Of a stretch of DNA of 64,000 nt, positions 24,073-32,808 are shown piece after piece. The position numbers and the translations under genes are program-made. The notes beneath the pieces were generated by a model. The model saw only the letters and a program-made list of their open reading frames with translations. It was not told the DNA's origin and did not search any database. This DNA is from an uncultured Oscillospiraceae bacterium. Its GTDB lineage: Bacteria > Bacillota > Clostridia > Oscillospirales > Oscillospiraceae. Every line of letters begins with the position of its first letter. Position 1 is the first letter of the stretch. The stretch covers positions 33,383-97,382 of the forward strand of contig CANQRM010000010.1 of NCBI GenBank assembly GCA_947626265.1. The letters run 5' to 3'.

Positions 24073-24499
24073 GTCGTTTCTCTTTCACGTTGATCTTGAA
24101 TTTGTTCCGGCCAACGGGGGTGTGGTTGAAGTCGATGGCATAGTCCAGCTCCATGGTGCCCCCGTGTTCATCCAGCTTGGCGTCGATGCGGCGGGTATCC
24201 ACGCCCATGGTGGCGCTGCCATAGGGGGTCTCGTAGAGGAACAGGTCCTTTTTCCCCTCCCGGAAGACCATCTCGGAGTTGAGACTGCCCTCCCGGCGCA
24301 TCACGACCCCCATAGGGCTGATGGTGAAGGTGGTGCGGGTGCCGTCCAGGCCGGTGAGGTCGCTCTCCTCATAGGTAAAGCGGCTCTCCCCGTTCTCAAA
24401 GCCGTACTTTCCGGCCGTGACCAGCTCTACCGCGTCCTTCTGCCCCGTGGGGTCATGCTGGATGCCCGTTATGGAAATGATAACATCACGCATATTCAT
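24065..24499 (-). CDS. DUF1934 (YwiB-like) calycin-fold protein
   Basis: A 144-residue protein of the small beta-barrel family common next to argS in Firmicutes; the function is unknown. Typical segments are ISITGIQHDPTGQKDAVELVTAGKYG, FTISPMGVVMRREG and TMELDYAIDFNHTPVGRNKFKI. Two candidate starts lie six bases apart (24499 and 24493); neither has a strong ribosome site. It overlaps the argS start by 8 bases, so the two are coupled. Confidence 0.82.
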   Translation of the reverse strand: MNMRDVIISITGIQHDPTGQKDAVELVTAGKYGFENGESRFTYEESDLTGLDGTRTTFTISPMGVVMRREGSLNSEMVFREGKKDLFLYETPYGSATMGVDTRRIDAKLDEHGGTMELDYAIDFNHTPVGRNKFKINVKEKRHG

Positions 24500-24599
24500 G
24501 AGCCTATCATACCCTAAAACCGTCTCCAAGACAAGGAAAAAATAGCATTTGGACAAATATTGTGCCTTTGCACTATGGAACATTACAGCGCAGATGTGC

Positions 24600-24605
24600 T
24601 ATAAT
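24600..24605 (+). promoter_or_regulatory. -10 box upstream of the 136-residue unknown gene
   Basis: A consensus TATAAT with only a weak TGGAAC -35-like box 18 bases before it. It contains the ATG at 24604, which therefore cannot be the start codon if this promoter is used. Confidence 0.5.
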
Positions 24606-24642
24606 GGCTATAGGTACTAAGAGACACAAGGAGGTGGGCGGC

Positions 24643-25053
24643 GTGACCATCGAGCTTACCGATAAGGAATTCAGAAGGCTTCTGGACCTGGTGTACGTGG
24701 GGGATTGGGTGCTGAACTCCGCCCGGGGCGACGACCGGTTCGAGGACTATGACCTGCTGCAGGAGAAGATATTTGCCCTGTGCTCCCAGCTTGGCATGCG
24801 CTCGCTCATAGAGACATGGCAGGGCCACGTGTTCCCCTCCAAGGCCTACGAGGAGGGGGGCATCCACGAGGCCATCGCCGACTATGAGGACGCAGTGTTC
24901 TTCGACATCCTGGCCGAGGAGCTGGCCCGCCGGGACATGGAGGGCGAGGGCGTGGACGCCGACGACGAGTCGGAGCTCGCCAGCCGCATGGAGGAGTATT
25001 ACAGCGAATTTGAACAGCACGGGATAGATAATTTGACCGTGGACGATATGTAA
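24643..25053 (+). CDS. Conserved hypothetical protein, acidic
   Basis: A 136-residue acidic protein. It begins MTIELTDKEFRRLLDLVYVGDWVLNS and ends DNLTVDDM. I do not recognise a named family. It is predicted soluble and largely helical. The GTG start at 24643 is chosen because AAGGAGGTG lies 8 bases before it, and the earlier ATG sits in the promoter's -10 box. It is divergent from the DUF1934-argS pair and has its own terminator. Confidence 0.75.
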   Translation: MTIELTDKEFRRLLDLVYVGDWVLNSARGDDRFEDYDLLQEKIFALCSQLGMRSLIETWQGHVFPSKAYEEGGIHEAIADYEDAVFFDILAEELARRDMEGEGVDADDESELASRMEEYYSEFEQHGIDNLTVDDM

Positions 25054-25062
25054 AAGCCGACA

Positions 25063-25093
25063 AAAGCGCCTCTCCCGGCGGGAGAGGCGCTTT
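25063..25093 (+). terminator. Rho-independent terminator after the unknown gene
   Basis: A 14-bp perfect stem (AAAGCGCCTCTCCC / GGGAGAGGCGCTTT) with a 3-base loop. Confidence 0.85.
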
Positions 25094-25170
25094 GGCGTCT
25101 GTCGGGCACTTTTTCTTTGTAAAATTTTATGTAAGACGAATAAAATTTATCATAAAACATTAAAAACTTA

Positions 25171-25199
25171 TTGACAAACGAAAAATATCCTGCTATGCT
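25171..25199 (+). promoter_or_regulatory. Promoter of the DUF2975-xre pair
   Basis: A consensus TTGACA (25171-25176), a 17-base spacer and TATGCT (25194-25199), 46 bases before the ATG. Confidence 0.8.
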
Positions 25200-25245
25200 G
25201 TGACCATCGGACCGGACCGAAGTTTTTTGAACAGGAGGTTCTGTG

Positions 25246-25812
25246 ATGAAGGGAAAGGCAAAGGCGGGATATGTATTCATCCGCGTGTTGGAGGCACTGC
25301 ACTGGCTCGGGGCGGCCCTGTGCGTTTTTATGGCGGTCAGCATGGCCGTGGCGCCGGACTGGTTTTCCTCTCTGCTGGGCTATGAGCCGGAGGGGGAAGC
25401 CCTGTACTACCAGATGGTGCAGTACGGCTTCCTGGGCGGTCTGAATATGGTGGTCACGGGCCAGACGGGCTTTGACACGGGGCTGCAGGCGCTCATGATG
25501 GCGGGCGACGCCGCCACATCGGTGCTGGGGGCGCTGACGTTCCGTCGGATAGGGGAGGTCATCAGGGCATGCCAGACGGGTACGCCCTTTCAGAAGCCGG
25601 TGGCGCAAAAGGTCCGTCAGATCGGCTGGCTGGTCATTGCCGTGCCCCTGGTGACGTTGGCGGTGAGCTTTATATCCTATGTGCTGTGCTGGCCCGGTCA
25701 CTCGTTCCAGGTGGATGTGTCCGGCCTCATCACCGGCGTGATCGTGCTGGCGCTCAGCCGTATATTTGCCTACGGGGTGAAGCTGGAGGACGACGTGGAG
25801 GGGCTGTTGTGA
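25246..25812 (+). CDS. DUF2975 family membrane protein
   Basis: A 188-residue integral membrane protein with four hydrophobic segments. It ends FAYGVKLEDDVEGLL, the typical end of DUF2975 proteins. The family is regularly found just before a small YozG-like Xre regulator, as here, with 1 base between the genes. The function is unknown. ATG at 25246 is preferred over GTG at 25243, with AGGAGG seven bases upstream. Confidence 0.85.
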   Translation: MKGKAKAGYVFIRVLEALHWLGAALCVFMAVSMAVAPDWFSSLLGYEPEGEALYYQMVQYGFLGGLNMVVTGQTGFDTGLQALMMAGDAATSVLGALTFRRIGEVIRACQTGTPFQKPVAQKVRQIGWLVIAVPLVTLAVSFISYVLCWPGHSFQVDVSGLITGVIVLALSRIFAYGVKLEDDVEGLL

Positions 25813-25813
25813 T

Positions 25814-26023
25814 ATGGGAAAGATCGTGCTGCGTCTGGACAGGATGATGGTGGAGCGGAAGATGAGCCTCAATGAGCTTGCCGAGCGGGTAGGCATCTCC
25901 AACGTGAACCTGTCGAAGCTGAAAAACAACCGGGTCACGGCCGTGCGCTTTTCCACGCTGGCGGCCATCTGCGAGGCGCTGGACTGCACGCCGGGGGATA
26001 TCCTGGAATATGATGACGACTGA
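25814..26023 (+). CDS. Xre family (YozG-like) transcriptional regulator
   Basis: A 69-residue protein consisting of one helix-turn-helix (SLNELAERVGISNVNLSKLKNNRVTAVRFSTLAAICEALDCTPGDIL). It lies one base after the DUF2975 gene and probably regulates the pair. No operator-like repeat was noticed at the promoter. Confidence 0.9.
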   Translation: MGKIVLRLDRMMVERKMSLNELAERVGISNVNLSKLKNNRVTAVRFSTLAAICEALDCTPGDILEYDDD

Positions 26024-26056
26024 AAAGCACCGGAGGCGACGCCTCCGGTGCTTTTC
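26022..26056. terminator. Bidirectional terminator between xre and mgtE
   Basis: A perfect 16-bp stem (GAAAAGCACCGGAGGC / GCCTCCGGTGCTTTTC) with a 3-base loop between convergent genes, with U-rich 3' arms on both strands. Confidence 0.9.
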
Positions 26057-26071
26057 AGTCAAAAAAGACCG

Positions 26072-27448
26072 TCACAGATGCAGTATCATCACCGCGAAGC
26101 GGAAGTAGATGAGAAGGGAGAGGGCATCCACGATGGTGGTGATGAAGGGGGAACTCATGACCGCCGGGTCGAAGCCCAGCTTTTCCGCCAGCATGGGCAG
26201 GGTGCAGCCCACGACCTTGGCCACCAGGATAGTGCAAACCATGGTCAGGCATATGACCGCCGCCACGGTGACGGTGATGTCCGGGTTGTGAAAGAGCATC
26301 CTATCCACCAGCATGAGCTTTACGAAGTTGGCCGCCGCCAATGCCGCGCCGCAGATCACCGCCACCCGTATCTCCTTCCACAGCACCTTGAAATAGTCCT
26401 TGAACTCGATGTCGTTCAGGGATATGCCGCGGATGACCGTGACGCTGGCCTGGGAGCCGGAGTTGCCGCCGGTGTCCATGAGCATGGGGATGTAGGCGGT
26501 GAGCACCGCCGCGGCGGCCAGGGCATTCTCAAAGCTGGTGATGATCTGCCCGGTGAAGGTGGCGGATATCATGAGAAGCAGCAGCCAGGGGAATCGGGCC
26601 TTGAAGGTCTCCCACACGGAGGTCTTCAGATAGGGCTTGTCGGTGGGCGTCATGCCGCCCATGATCTCGATATCCTCGGTGGTCTCCGTCTCCAAAACGT
26701 CCAGGGCGTCGTCGACGGTGATGATGCCCACGAGGCGGTTTTCATTGTCCACCACCGGCAGCACGGTCAGGTCGTACCTGGAGAACATGGCCGTGGCGTC
26801 CTCCTGGTCGGTGAGGGTGCCCACGGAGATGACGTTCTCCGTCATGACGTCGGACACCATCTCATCCTCCTCGGCGAGGATGAGGGTGCGGATGGAGACG
26901 ATCCCTAAGAGGTGGCGGCCGTCGTCTATGACGTAGCAGATGTTGATGGTCTCCTTGTCCGTGCCGGTGCGGCGGATGCGCTTGATGGAGTCCTCCACGG
27001 TCATGGTGGGCAGCAGGTCCACGTATTCCGTGGTCATCATGCTCCCGGCGGAGTCATCGGGGTATTTTAAAATGTTGTTGATGAGCTTGCGGGTCTCCGG
27101 GTCCGCCTGCCGGAGGATGCGCCGCACCACATTGGCGGGCATCTCCTCCACCAGGTCCACCGCGTCGTCCACGTACAGCTCGTCCACGACCTCCTTCAGC
27201 TCGCTGTCGGAAAAGCCGTGGATCAGGAGCTCCTGGCTGTCCGGCTCCATCTCCACGAAGGTCTCCGCGGCCATGTCCTTAGGCAGGAGCCTGAAGAGCA
27301 AGGGAAGCAGCCGCTCCTCCGTTTCGTCGAAGAGGGCGGCTGCGTCGGCGGGATTCATGGTCACCAGGATATCCCGCAGGGTGCTGTATTTCTTCTGTTC
27401 CGCCAGGGCGACGATGGTGTCGTCCAGGGTGACGTTGCGCTCAGCCAT
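26072..27448 (-). CDS. mgtE: Magnesium transporter MgtE
   Basis: A 458-residue Mg2+ channel. Order: MgtE-N helical domain (about 30-130, with LFRLLPKDMAAETFVEM), two CBS domains (YPDDSAGSMMTTEYVDL, then MTENVISVGTLTDQEDA), then five membrane segments from about 290 with MLMDTGGNSGSQASVTVIRG in the pore region. The N and CBS domains are known to gate the channel by Mg2+. The gene has an unusually long leader (27449-27706) holding a possible leader peptide and terminator-like stem. Confidence 0.95.
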   Translation of the reverse strand: MAERNVTLDDTIVALAEQKKYSTLRDILVTMNPADAAALFDETEERLLPLLFRLLPKDMAAETFVEMEPDSQELLIHGFSDSELKEVVDELYVDDAVDLVEEMPANVVRRILRQADPETRKLINNILKYPDDSAGSMMTTEYVDLLPTMTVEDSIKRIRRTGTDKETINICYVIDDGRHLLGIVSIRTLILAEEDEMVSDVMTENVISVGTLTDQEDATAMFSRYDLTVLPVVDNENRLVGIITVDDALDVLETETTEDIEIMGGMTPTDKPYLKTSVWETFKARFPWLLLLMISATFTGQIITSFENALAAAAVLTAYIPMLMDTGGNSGSQASVTVIRGISLNDIEFKDYFKVLWKEIRVAVICGAALAAANFVKLMLVDRMLFHNPDITVTVAAVICLTMVCTILVAKVVGCTLPMLAEKLGFDPAVMSSPFITTIVDALSLLIYFRFAVMILHL

Positions 27449-27479
27449 TCGACCTTCCTCCTTTTATAAATTTGGGGAA

Positions 27480-27546
27480 GGCACAAAAAGGCCGTCAAAG
27501 GTCAGCGGGCGATGGGCGCCCGCCGCGTTCGGCCTCGTTTTGTGCC
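27480..27546 (-). promoter_or_regulatory. Terminator-like long stem in the mgtE leader
   Basis: On the minus strand GGCACAAAA and AGGCCG pair with CGGCCT and TTTTGTGCC (plus 27480-27494 with 27530-27546), enclosing a second stem GCGGGCG/CGCCCGC. The inner AGGCCG/CGGCCT stem is followed by TTTTT, so it can be read as an attenuator terminator ahead of mgtE. Confidence 0.6.
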
Positions 27547-27573
27547 GGAACTACTATCGCCAGCGTCCATCAT
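27502..27573 (-). CDS. Possible leader peptide upstream of mgtE
   Basis: A 23-codon ORF (MMDAGDSSSGTKRGRTRRAP...) with AAAGGAAG 5 bases upstream of the ATG. It covers the ascending arm of the stem at 27480-27546 and ends just past the inner stem, the layout of a translation-controlled attenuator. It is Arg-rich towards its end. Expression is not shown by sequence alone, and the ORF could be chance in a structured RNA. Confidence 0.4.
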   Translation of the reverse strand: MMDAGDSSSGTKRGRTRRAPIAR

Positions 27574-27706
27574 GTCACTTCCTTTCAGCAGCGGGTCTGT
27601 TTCCGCGATGCTTCGTCAGACGGCTTGGCAATACACAAAGTATTCCCTGCGCCGCCTTTCTCGCCTCGCGAAAACATCCCTCGCTGCAATTTGTTATAAG
27701 TATATG
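27574..27706 (-). other. mgtE 5' leader, upstream part; no gene seen
   Basis: Together with 27449-27573 this forms a leader of about 258 bases. It contains stems such as GGGAATAC/GTATTGCC (near 27637-27660). No M-box consensus was found on reading. Confidence 0.45.
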
Positions 27707-28354
27707 TCAGGCCAGCAAAATGCGGCCCAGATCCGCCACCGATTCGGCGATATAGTCCGCGCCGGCGGCGGTGAGCTCATCCCGGCCGCCGTAGCCGTAG
27801 AGCACCCCCACGCAGGGGATGGCGCACTCGTGGGCGCCCGCCACGTCGTAGCTCCTGTCGCCCACCATCACGGCCTTGGCCATGTCCACGCCGAATTGGT
27901 CGCGGGCAGCGCGTATCACGTCCGCCTTGGTGCTGTCCGGCTGGGCCGGGTCGCTGCCGGAGATGGTGACGAAGTACTTGGCCAGATCGAACTTCTCCAA
28001 TATGCGCACGGACATGAATGTGGGCTTGGAGGTGGCCACGTAGAGCTTCGCCCCTGCATCGGAGAGTCGCTGCAGCGTCTCCGCCATGCCGGGGTAGGGC
28101 GCGTTCTCAAAAAGCCCCACGTCGGTGTAATACTCCCGGTAGTAGGCCAGGGTTTGGGCGGCGTCTTCCCGGCTCATGCCCCAGTAGGTCTCAAAGCTCT
28201 TGGGCATGGGAGGGCCTATGAACTTATAATAATCCTCATTTTTCCCCGGGTCAAGCCCCCACTTTTTCCGGGCGTAGATGATGGCGTTGGTGATGCCCAA
28301 AGCCGGGTCCGTCAGGGTGCCGTCCAGGTCGAAAAAGATGTGTTCAAAGCGCAT
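27707..28354 (-). CDS. HAD family hydrolase, phosphoglycolate-phosphatase-like
   Basis: A 215-residue HAD phosphatase with a C1 helical cap. Motif I is FFDLDGTLTDP, motif II VATSKPT, the motif III Lys lies in DSTKADVI, and motif IV is MVGDRSYDVAGA. Similar proteins act on phosphoglycolate, pyrimidine nucleotides or other small phosphates. It lies 15 bases behind xpt with a GAGGAATAAAC ribosome site, so a nucleotide-related substrate is plausible but not proven. Confidence 0.85.
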   Translation of the reverse strand: MRFEHIFFDLDGTLTDPALGITNAIIYARKKWGLDPGKNEDYYKFIGPPMPKSFETYWGMSREDAAQTLAYYREYYTDVGLFENAPYPGMAETLQRLSDAGAKLYVATSKPTFMSVRILEKFDLAKYFVTISGSDPAQPDSTKADVIRAARDQFGVDMAKAVMVGDRSYDVAGAHECAIPCVGVLYGYGGRDELTAAGADYIAESVADLGRILLA

Positions 28355-28369
28355 GTTTATTCCTCTGTA

Positions 28370-28942
28370 TCAGTCCTCAAAGACGACGCCGTCCTCCGAC
28401 ATGGAGGCGATGCGGGCCAGGGACTCGATGCGAAGGCCCTGCTCCCTGAGGCGCCTGCCCCCGGGCTGGAAGCACTTCTCCACGGCGATGCCCGCCCCCA
28501 CCAGGGTGGCGCCCGCCTGACGCACCAGGTCGCACAGCCCCTCCAGGGCCGCGCCGTTGGCAAGAAAGTCGTCGATGAGCAGCACCCGGTCCGTGGACTG
28601 CAGGTAGTCCTTCGCCACGATCACGTCGTACACATAGCCGTGGGTGTAGCTGGCCACCCGGGTGGAGTAGACCTGGCCGTCGATGTTCCGGGTCTTCGTC
28701 TTTTTGGCGAACAGGACGGGGCAGCCGAACTCCTGGGCCGCGATGCAGGCGAGCCCTATGCCGGACGCCTCGATGGTCAGTATTTTCGTCACGCTGTCGT
28801 TCTTATAGGCCTCGTGCCAGGCCTTGGCAAGCTCACCGAACAGCGCCACGTCCATCTGATGGTTCAGGAAGGCGTCCACCTTCAGAATGCCACCCGCGCG
28901 CACCTTTCCGTCCCGCAGGATGCGCTCTTCCAGCAGTTTCAT
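28370..28942 (-). CDS. xpt: Xanthine phosphoribosyltransferase
   Basis: A 190-residue purine salvage enzyme converting xanthine and PRPP to XMP. The N-terminus MKLLEERILRDGKVRAGGIL and the PRPP-binding loop LLIDDFLANGAAL (121-133) are diagnostic of Xpt. It is probably transcribed with the HAD gene downstream. No purine riboswitch could be recognised in the short region upstream, unlike in Bacillus. Confidence 0.93.
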   Translation of the reverse strand: MKLLEERILRDGKVRAGGILKVDAFLNHQMDVALFGELAKAWHEAYKNDSVTKILTIEASGIGLACIAAQEFGCPVLFAKKTKTRNIDGQVYSTRVASYTHGYVYDVIVAKDYLQSTDRVLLIDDFLANGAALEGLCDLVRQAGATLVGAGIAVEKCFQPGGRRLREQGLRIESLARIASMSEDGVVFED

Positions 28943-29070
28943 GGGGAATACACCTCCGTTGGCCGTCGGCCCGTTGATAGTTCATTGTACAATGAGCGGC
29001 CGCCCCTTTGCAAGAGGCAGCCGCAAGATATCTGACAGAATTTTACAGCTTTTCCGGCAATATAGGCAGC

Positions 29071-29616
29071 TCACCAGGGGATATTGCCCGTCTTGGTGAC
29101 GAGAAAGGCGTGCTGGGCCAGCTCCGCCATGGGCGTGTCGGAGCGGGAGTCGGACCAAAAGCCCTCGATGGGGGCGTTTCCGTAGGCGTCCCGAAACCGG
29201 CGGACCTTCTCGGGCCCGTGGCAGTTCTCGCCCTTATAGAGGCCGGTGGCCTGCTCCACGGGGGAGGCGATGAGGGCAAAGCCCAGGGCCCGGGCCGCGG
29301 GCCGCAGGAGAAATTCCGGCGACGCGGAGATGACCAGGTCATCCGGCCGCTGCTGTGCCAGGTACCAGGGGCAGATGTTATCGATATGCCCCCGCCAGAA
29401 GGTCTCCGGCGCGGCGGCAGGCACATGGCGCAGGAAGCGGTAGAATATCTGCTTGCAGGCGGTCTTGGGCTTGAGTTTGAGCCCCAAGCAGAAAAAAGCC
29501 CAGGCCGTGCAGGGCAGGGTGAGCCACGTGCCGGGGTACCGCCGCAGGCACCAGAGATAAAACTGGGCCGTGCTGTCCCGGGGATATATGGTCTTGTCAA
29601 AGTCGTAGACGTTCAT
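29071..29616 (-). CDS. HAD-IB family phosphatase (SerB-like)
   Basis: A 181-residue protein. Motif I is YDFDKTIYPRDS (Asp5, Asp7), the Ser of motif II is in VISASPEFLL, the Lys in HGPEKVRRF and the last acidic pair in FWSDSRSDTPM. The hydrophobic stretch after motif I (YLWCLRRYPGTWLTLPCTAWAFFCLG) is typical of the HAD-IB subset with a possible membrane-associated cap. The substrate is unknown. Confidence 0.82.
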   Translation of the reverse strand: MNVYDFDKTIYPRDSTAQFYLWCLRRYPGTWLTLPCTAWAFFCLGLKLKPKTACKQIFYRFLRHVPAAAPETFWRGHIDNICPWYLAQQRPDDLVISASPEFLLRPAARALGFALIASPVEQATGLYKGENCHGPEKVRRFRDAYGNAPIEGFWSDSRSDTPMAELAQHAFLVTKTGNIPW

Positions 29617-29670
29617 AAAATGGTCCTTTAAAACAGCGCCGCAGGCAGACGTCCGCGGCGCAGGATGGTT

Positions 29671-29991
29671 TTATTGTTTTTGGAGCAGCTCTTCGCAAGA
29701 GCGCCGCAGGGCAGGGATGTCCCCGTTAAGGGTCTCCCACACGGAGGGAACGTCGATGGCACCATAGGCGTGGACATAGAAATTCCGCGTGTCCTTTATC
29801 ACCCGCCAGGGCACAGAGGGGGCTTCCGCCTTGGCCTCATCCGAGAGCTGGGCGGTCAGCTCGCCGATCTGCACGATGCACATGCAGCAGGCGTCCTGGA
29901 ACAGGTGGTCGTTCCGAAAGACGTCGGGGTCTCTGCCGCAGCGGGACAGGTCCTCGTCTATGCGGCGGCAGTAGCCGACGATCTTTTCCAA
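29671..29991 (-). CDS. hepT: HepT-like toxin ribonuclease (DUF86) of a HepT/MntA pair
   Basis: A HEPN-fold toxin of 106 residues or slightly more. The active motif RNFYVHAY (Arg69, His74, Tyr76) matches R-x4-H-x-Y. The start is uncertain. TTG at 29991 gives MEKIVGYCRR, but homologs usually begin a few residues earlier (RDRLLLEKI here, in frame). The only candidate there is CTG at 30012, 12 bases after AGGAGGAGG. The gene overlaps or abuts the mntA stop, so the two are coupled. Confidence 0.83.
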   Translation of the reverse strand: MEKIVGYCRRIDEDLSRCGRDPDVFRNDHLFQDACCMCIVQIGELTAQLSDEAKAEAPSVPWRVIKDTRNFYVHAYGAIDVPSVWETLNGDIPALRRSCEELLQKQ

Positions 29992-30001
29992 AAGCAGTCT
30001 G

Positions 30002-30307
30002 TCACGGGCCAGGATAGAGCAGCACCTCCTCCTTCGCGATGGTACCCAGAAAAGCCGGGTCCGAGGCGTCGCTGGTGACCAGGTCCACGGGTAGGTGCAG
30101 GGCGTCCTCCAAGGCGAGACGAAAGGCGCAGAGCTGATACAGCGTTTTCAATGCGCCCTTTTCGATCTTCAGGTCCACATCGCTGGCGGCGGTGGACTCG
30201 CCCCGAGCGTAAGAGCCGAAGAGGGAGACGCTTTTTATCCCGTGCTGCCGGGCGATGGGGTCTATGATCCGCCGCAGTTCATCCACGGAATAGGGCATAC
30301 CGCTCAC
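30002..30307 (-). CDS. mntA: MntA-like nucleotidyltransferase antitoxin
   Basis: A 101-residue minimal nucleotidyltransferase. The signature GSYARGESTAASDVDL (31-46) contains GS and the metal-binding Asp43 and Asp45. In characterised HepT/MntA pairs the antitoxin neutralises the toxin by adding AMP to the Tyr of its RX4HXY motif. The active-site residues are all present, so the same chemistry is likely here. It is first in a two-gene operon. Confidence 0.87.
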   Translation of the reverse strand: MSGMPYSVDELRRIIDPIARQHGIKSVSLFGSYARGESTAASDVDLKIEKGALKTLYQLCAFRLALEDALHLPVDLVTSDASDPAFLGTIAKEEVLLYPGP

Positions 30308-30388
30308 CTGCCTTTCTTAACAAATAGTATACCATGCCCCGGGAGAAAAGAAAAGAGGCGTTTTATACGGCTGCCCCCAATATACGCC

Positions 30389-30423
30389 AGCGCCCCGCTC
30401 ACAGCTGTGAGCAGGGCGCTTTT
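30389..30423. terminator. Terminator hairpin between mntA and glnS
   Basis: A long stem (AGCGCCC...GCTCACAG / CTGTGAGC...GGGCGCT) with one mismatch, followed by TTTT on the plus strand. On the minus strand, where glnS ends, the U tract is poor. Confidence 0.6.
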
Positions 30424-30432
30424 GTGTCATTT

Positions 30433-32103
<1,671 letters not shown>

Positions 32104-32190
32104 GGTAACGCCTCGCTTTTTCCTTAGTTACACTTGAATTATACACGTTTTTGCATTTTTTTACAGTGCAAATTGCAAAATCGGCATATC

Positions 32191-32757
32191 CTACAAAATT
32201 CCCAAGCCTTCCAGCAGGAGTTTTAGGCCGATAAGCACCAGCACCACGCCGCCGCAGAGCTCCGCCTTCTTCTTGTACCGGGCGCCGAACACGCTGCCCA
32301 CCTTCACCCCCGCGGCGGAGCAGACGAAGGTGGTGACGCCGATGAAGAGCACCGCCGGGAGGATGCTCACGTCCAGAAAGGCGAAGGTCACCCCCACCGC
32401 CAGAGCGTCGATGCTGGTGGCCACGGCCAGCAGGAACATGGTCTTCATGTCCATGGCCCCGTCCACATCCTCTGCCGAGGCCGGGTCCAGAGCCTCCCAT
32501 ATCATCTTTCCGCCGATGATGGCCAGGAGGATGAAGGCCACCCAGTGGTCGTAGGCGGTGATGATCTCCGCGAAGAACCGGCCCAGGAAGAAGCCGATGA
32601 GGGGCATCAGCGCCTGGAACCCGCCGAACCAGGCCCCGGCGACGGCCATATGTTTGGCCCCGATGGACTTGCCCAAGCTCAGGCCCTTGCAGATGCTCAC
32701 CGCAAAGGCGTCCATGGACAGGCCCAGCGCCAGTATGAACAGCTCCCAAAGGCCCAT
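32191..32757 (-). CDS. mntP: Manganese efflux pump MntP
   Basis: A 188-residue membrane protein with six spans, exporting Mn2+. It has the two internal half repeats, each with an essential-type Asp in a span: LGLSMDAFAVSICKGL near the N-terminus and ATSIDALAVGVTFAFL in the middle. ATG at 32757 is set by AGGAGGT seven bases upstream; GTG at 32763 is less well placed. No manganese riboswitch fits in the 51 bases between it and the U32 gene. Confidence 0.92.
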   Translation of the reverse strand: MGLWELFILALGLSMDAFAVSICKGLSLGKSIGAKHMAVAGAWFGGFQALMPLIGFFLGRFFAEIITAYDHWVAFILLAIIGGKMIWEALDPASAEDVDGAMDMKTMFLLAVATSIDALAVGVTFAFLDVSILPAVLFIGVTTFVCSAAGVKVGSVFGARYKKKAELCGGVVLVLIGLKLLLEGLGIL

Positions 32758-32808
32758 GGGCACACCTCCTGACGTTATGGATAGTACATGCTATGCGGGG
32801 GAAGAGGA

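Noticed and set aside
27449..27706. M-box Mg2+ riboswitch ahead of mgtE
   Set aside because: The conserved M-box core could not be found on reading; the leader looks different.
28943..29070. Purine riboswitch upstream of xpt
   Set aside because: The conserved junction sequences were not recognised and the space is short.
32758..32808. Manganese (yybP-ykoY) riboswitch upstream of mntP
   Set aside because: Only 51 bases separate mntP from the upstream gene, too few for the element.
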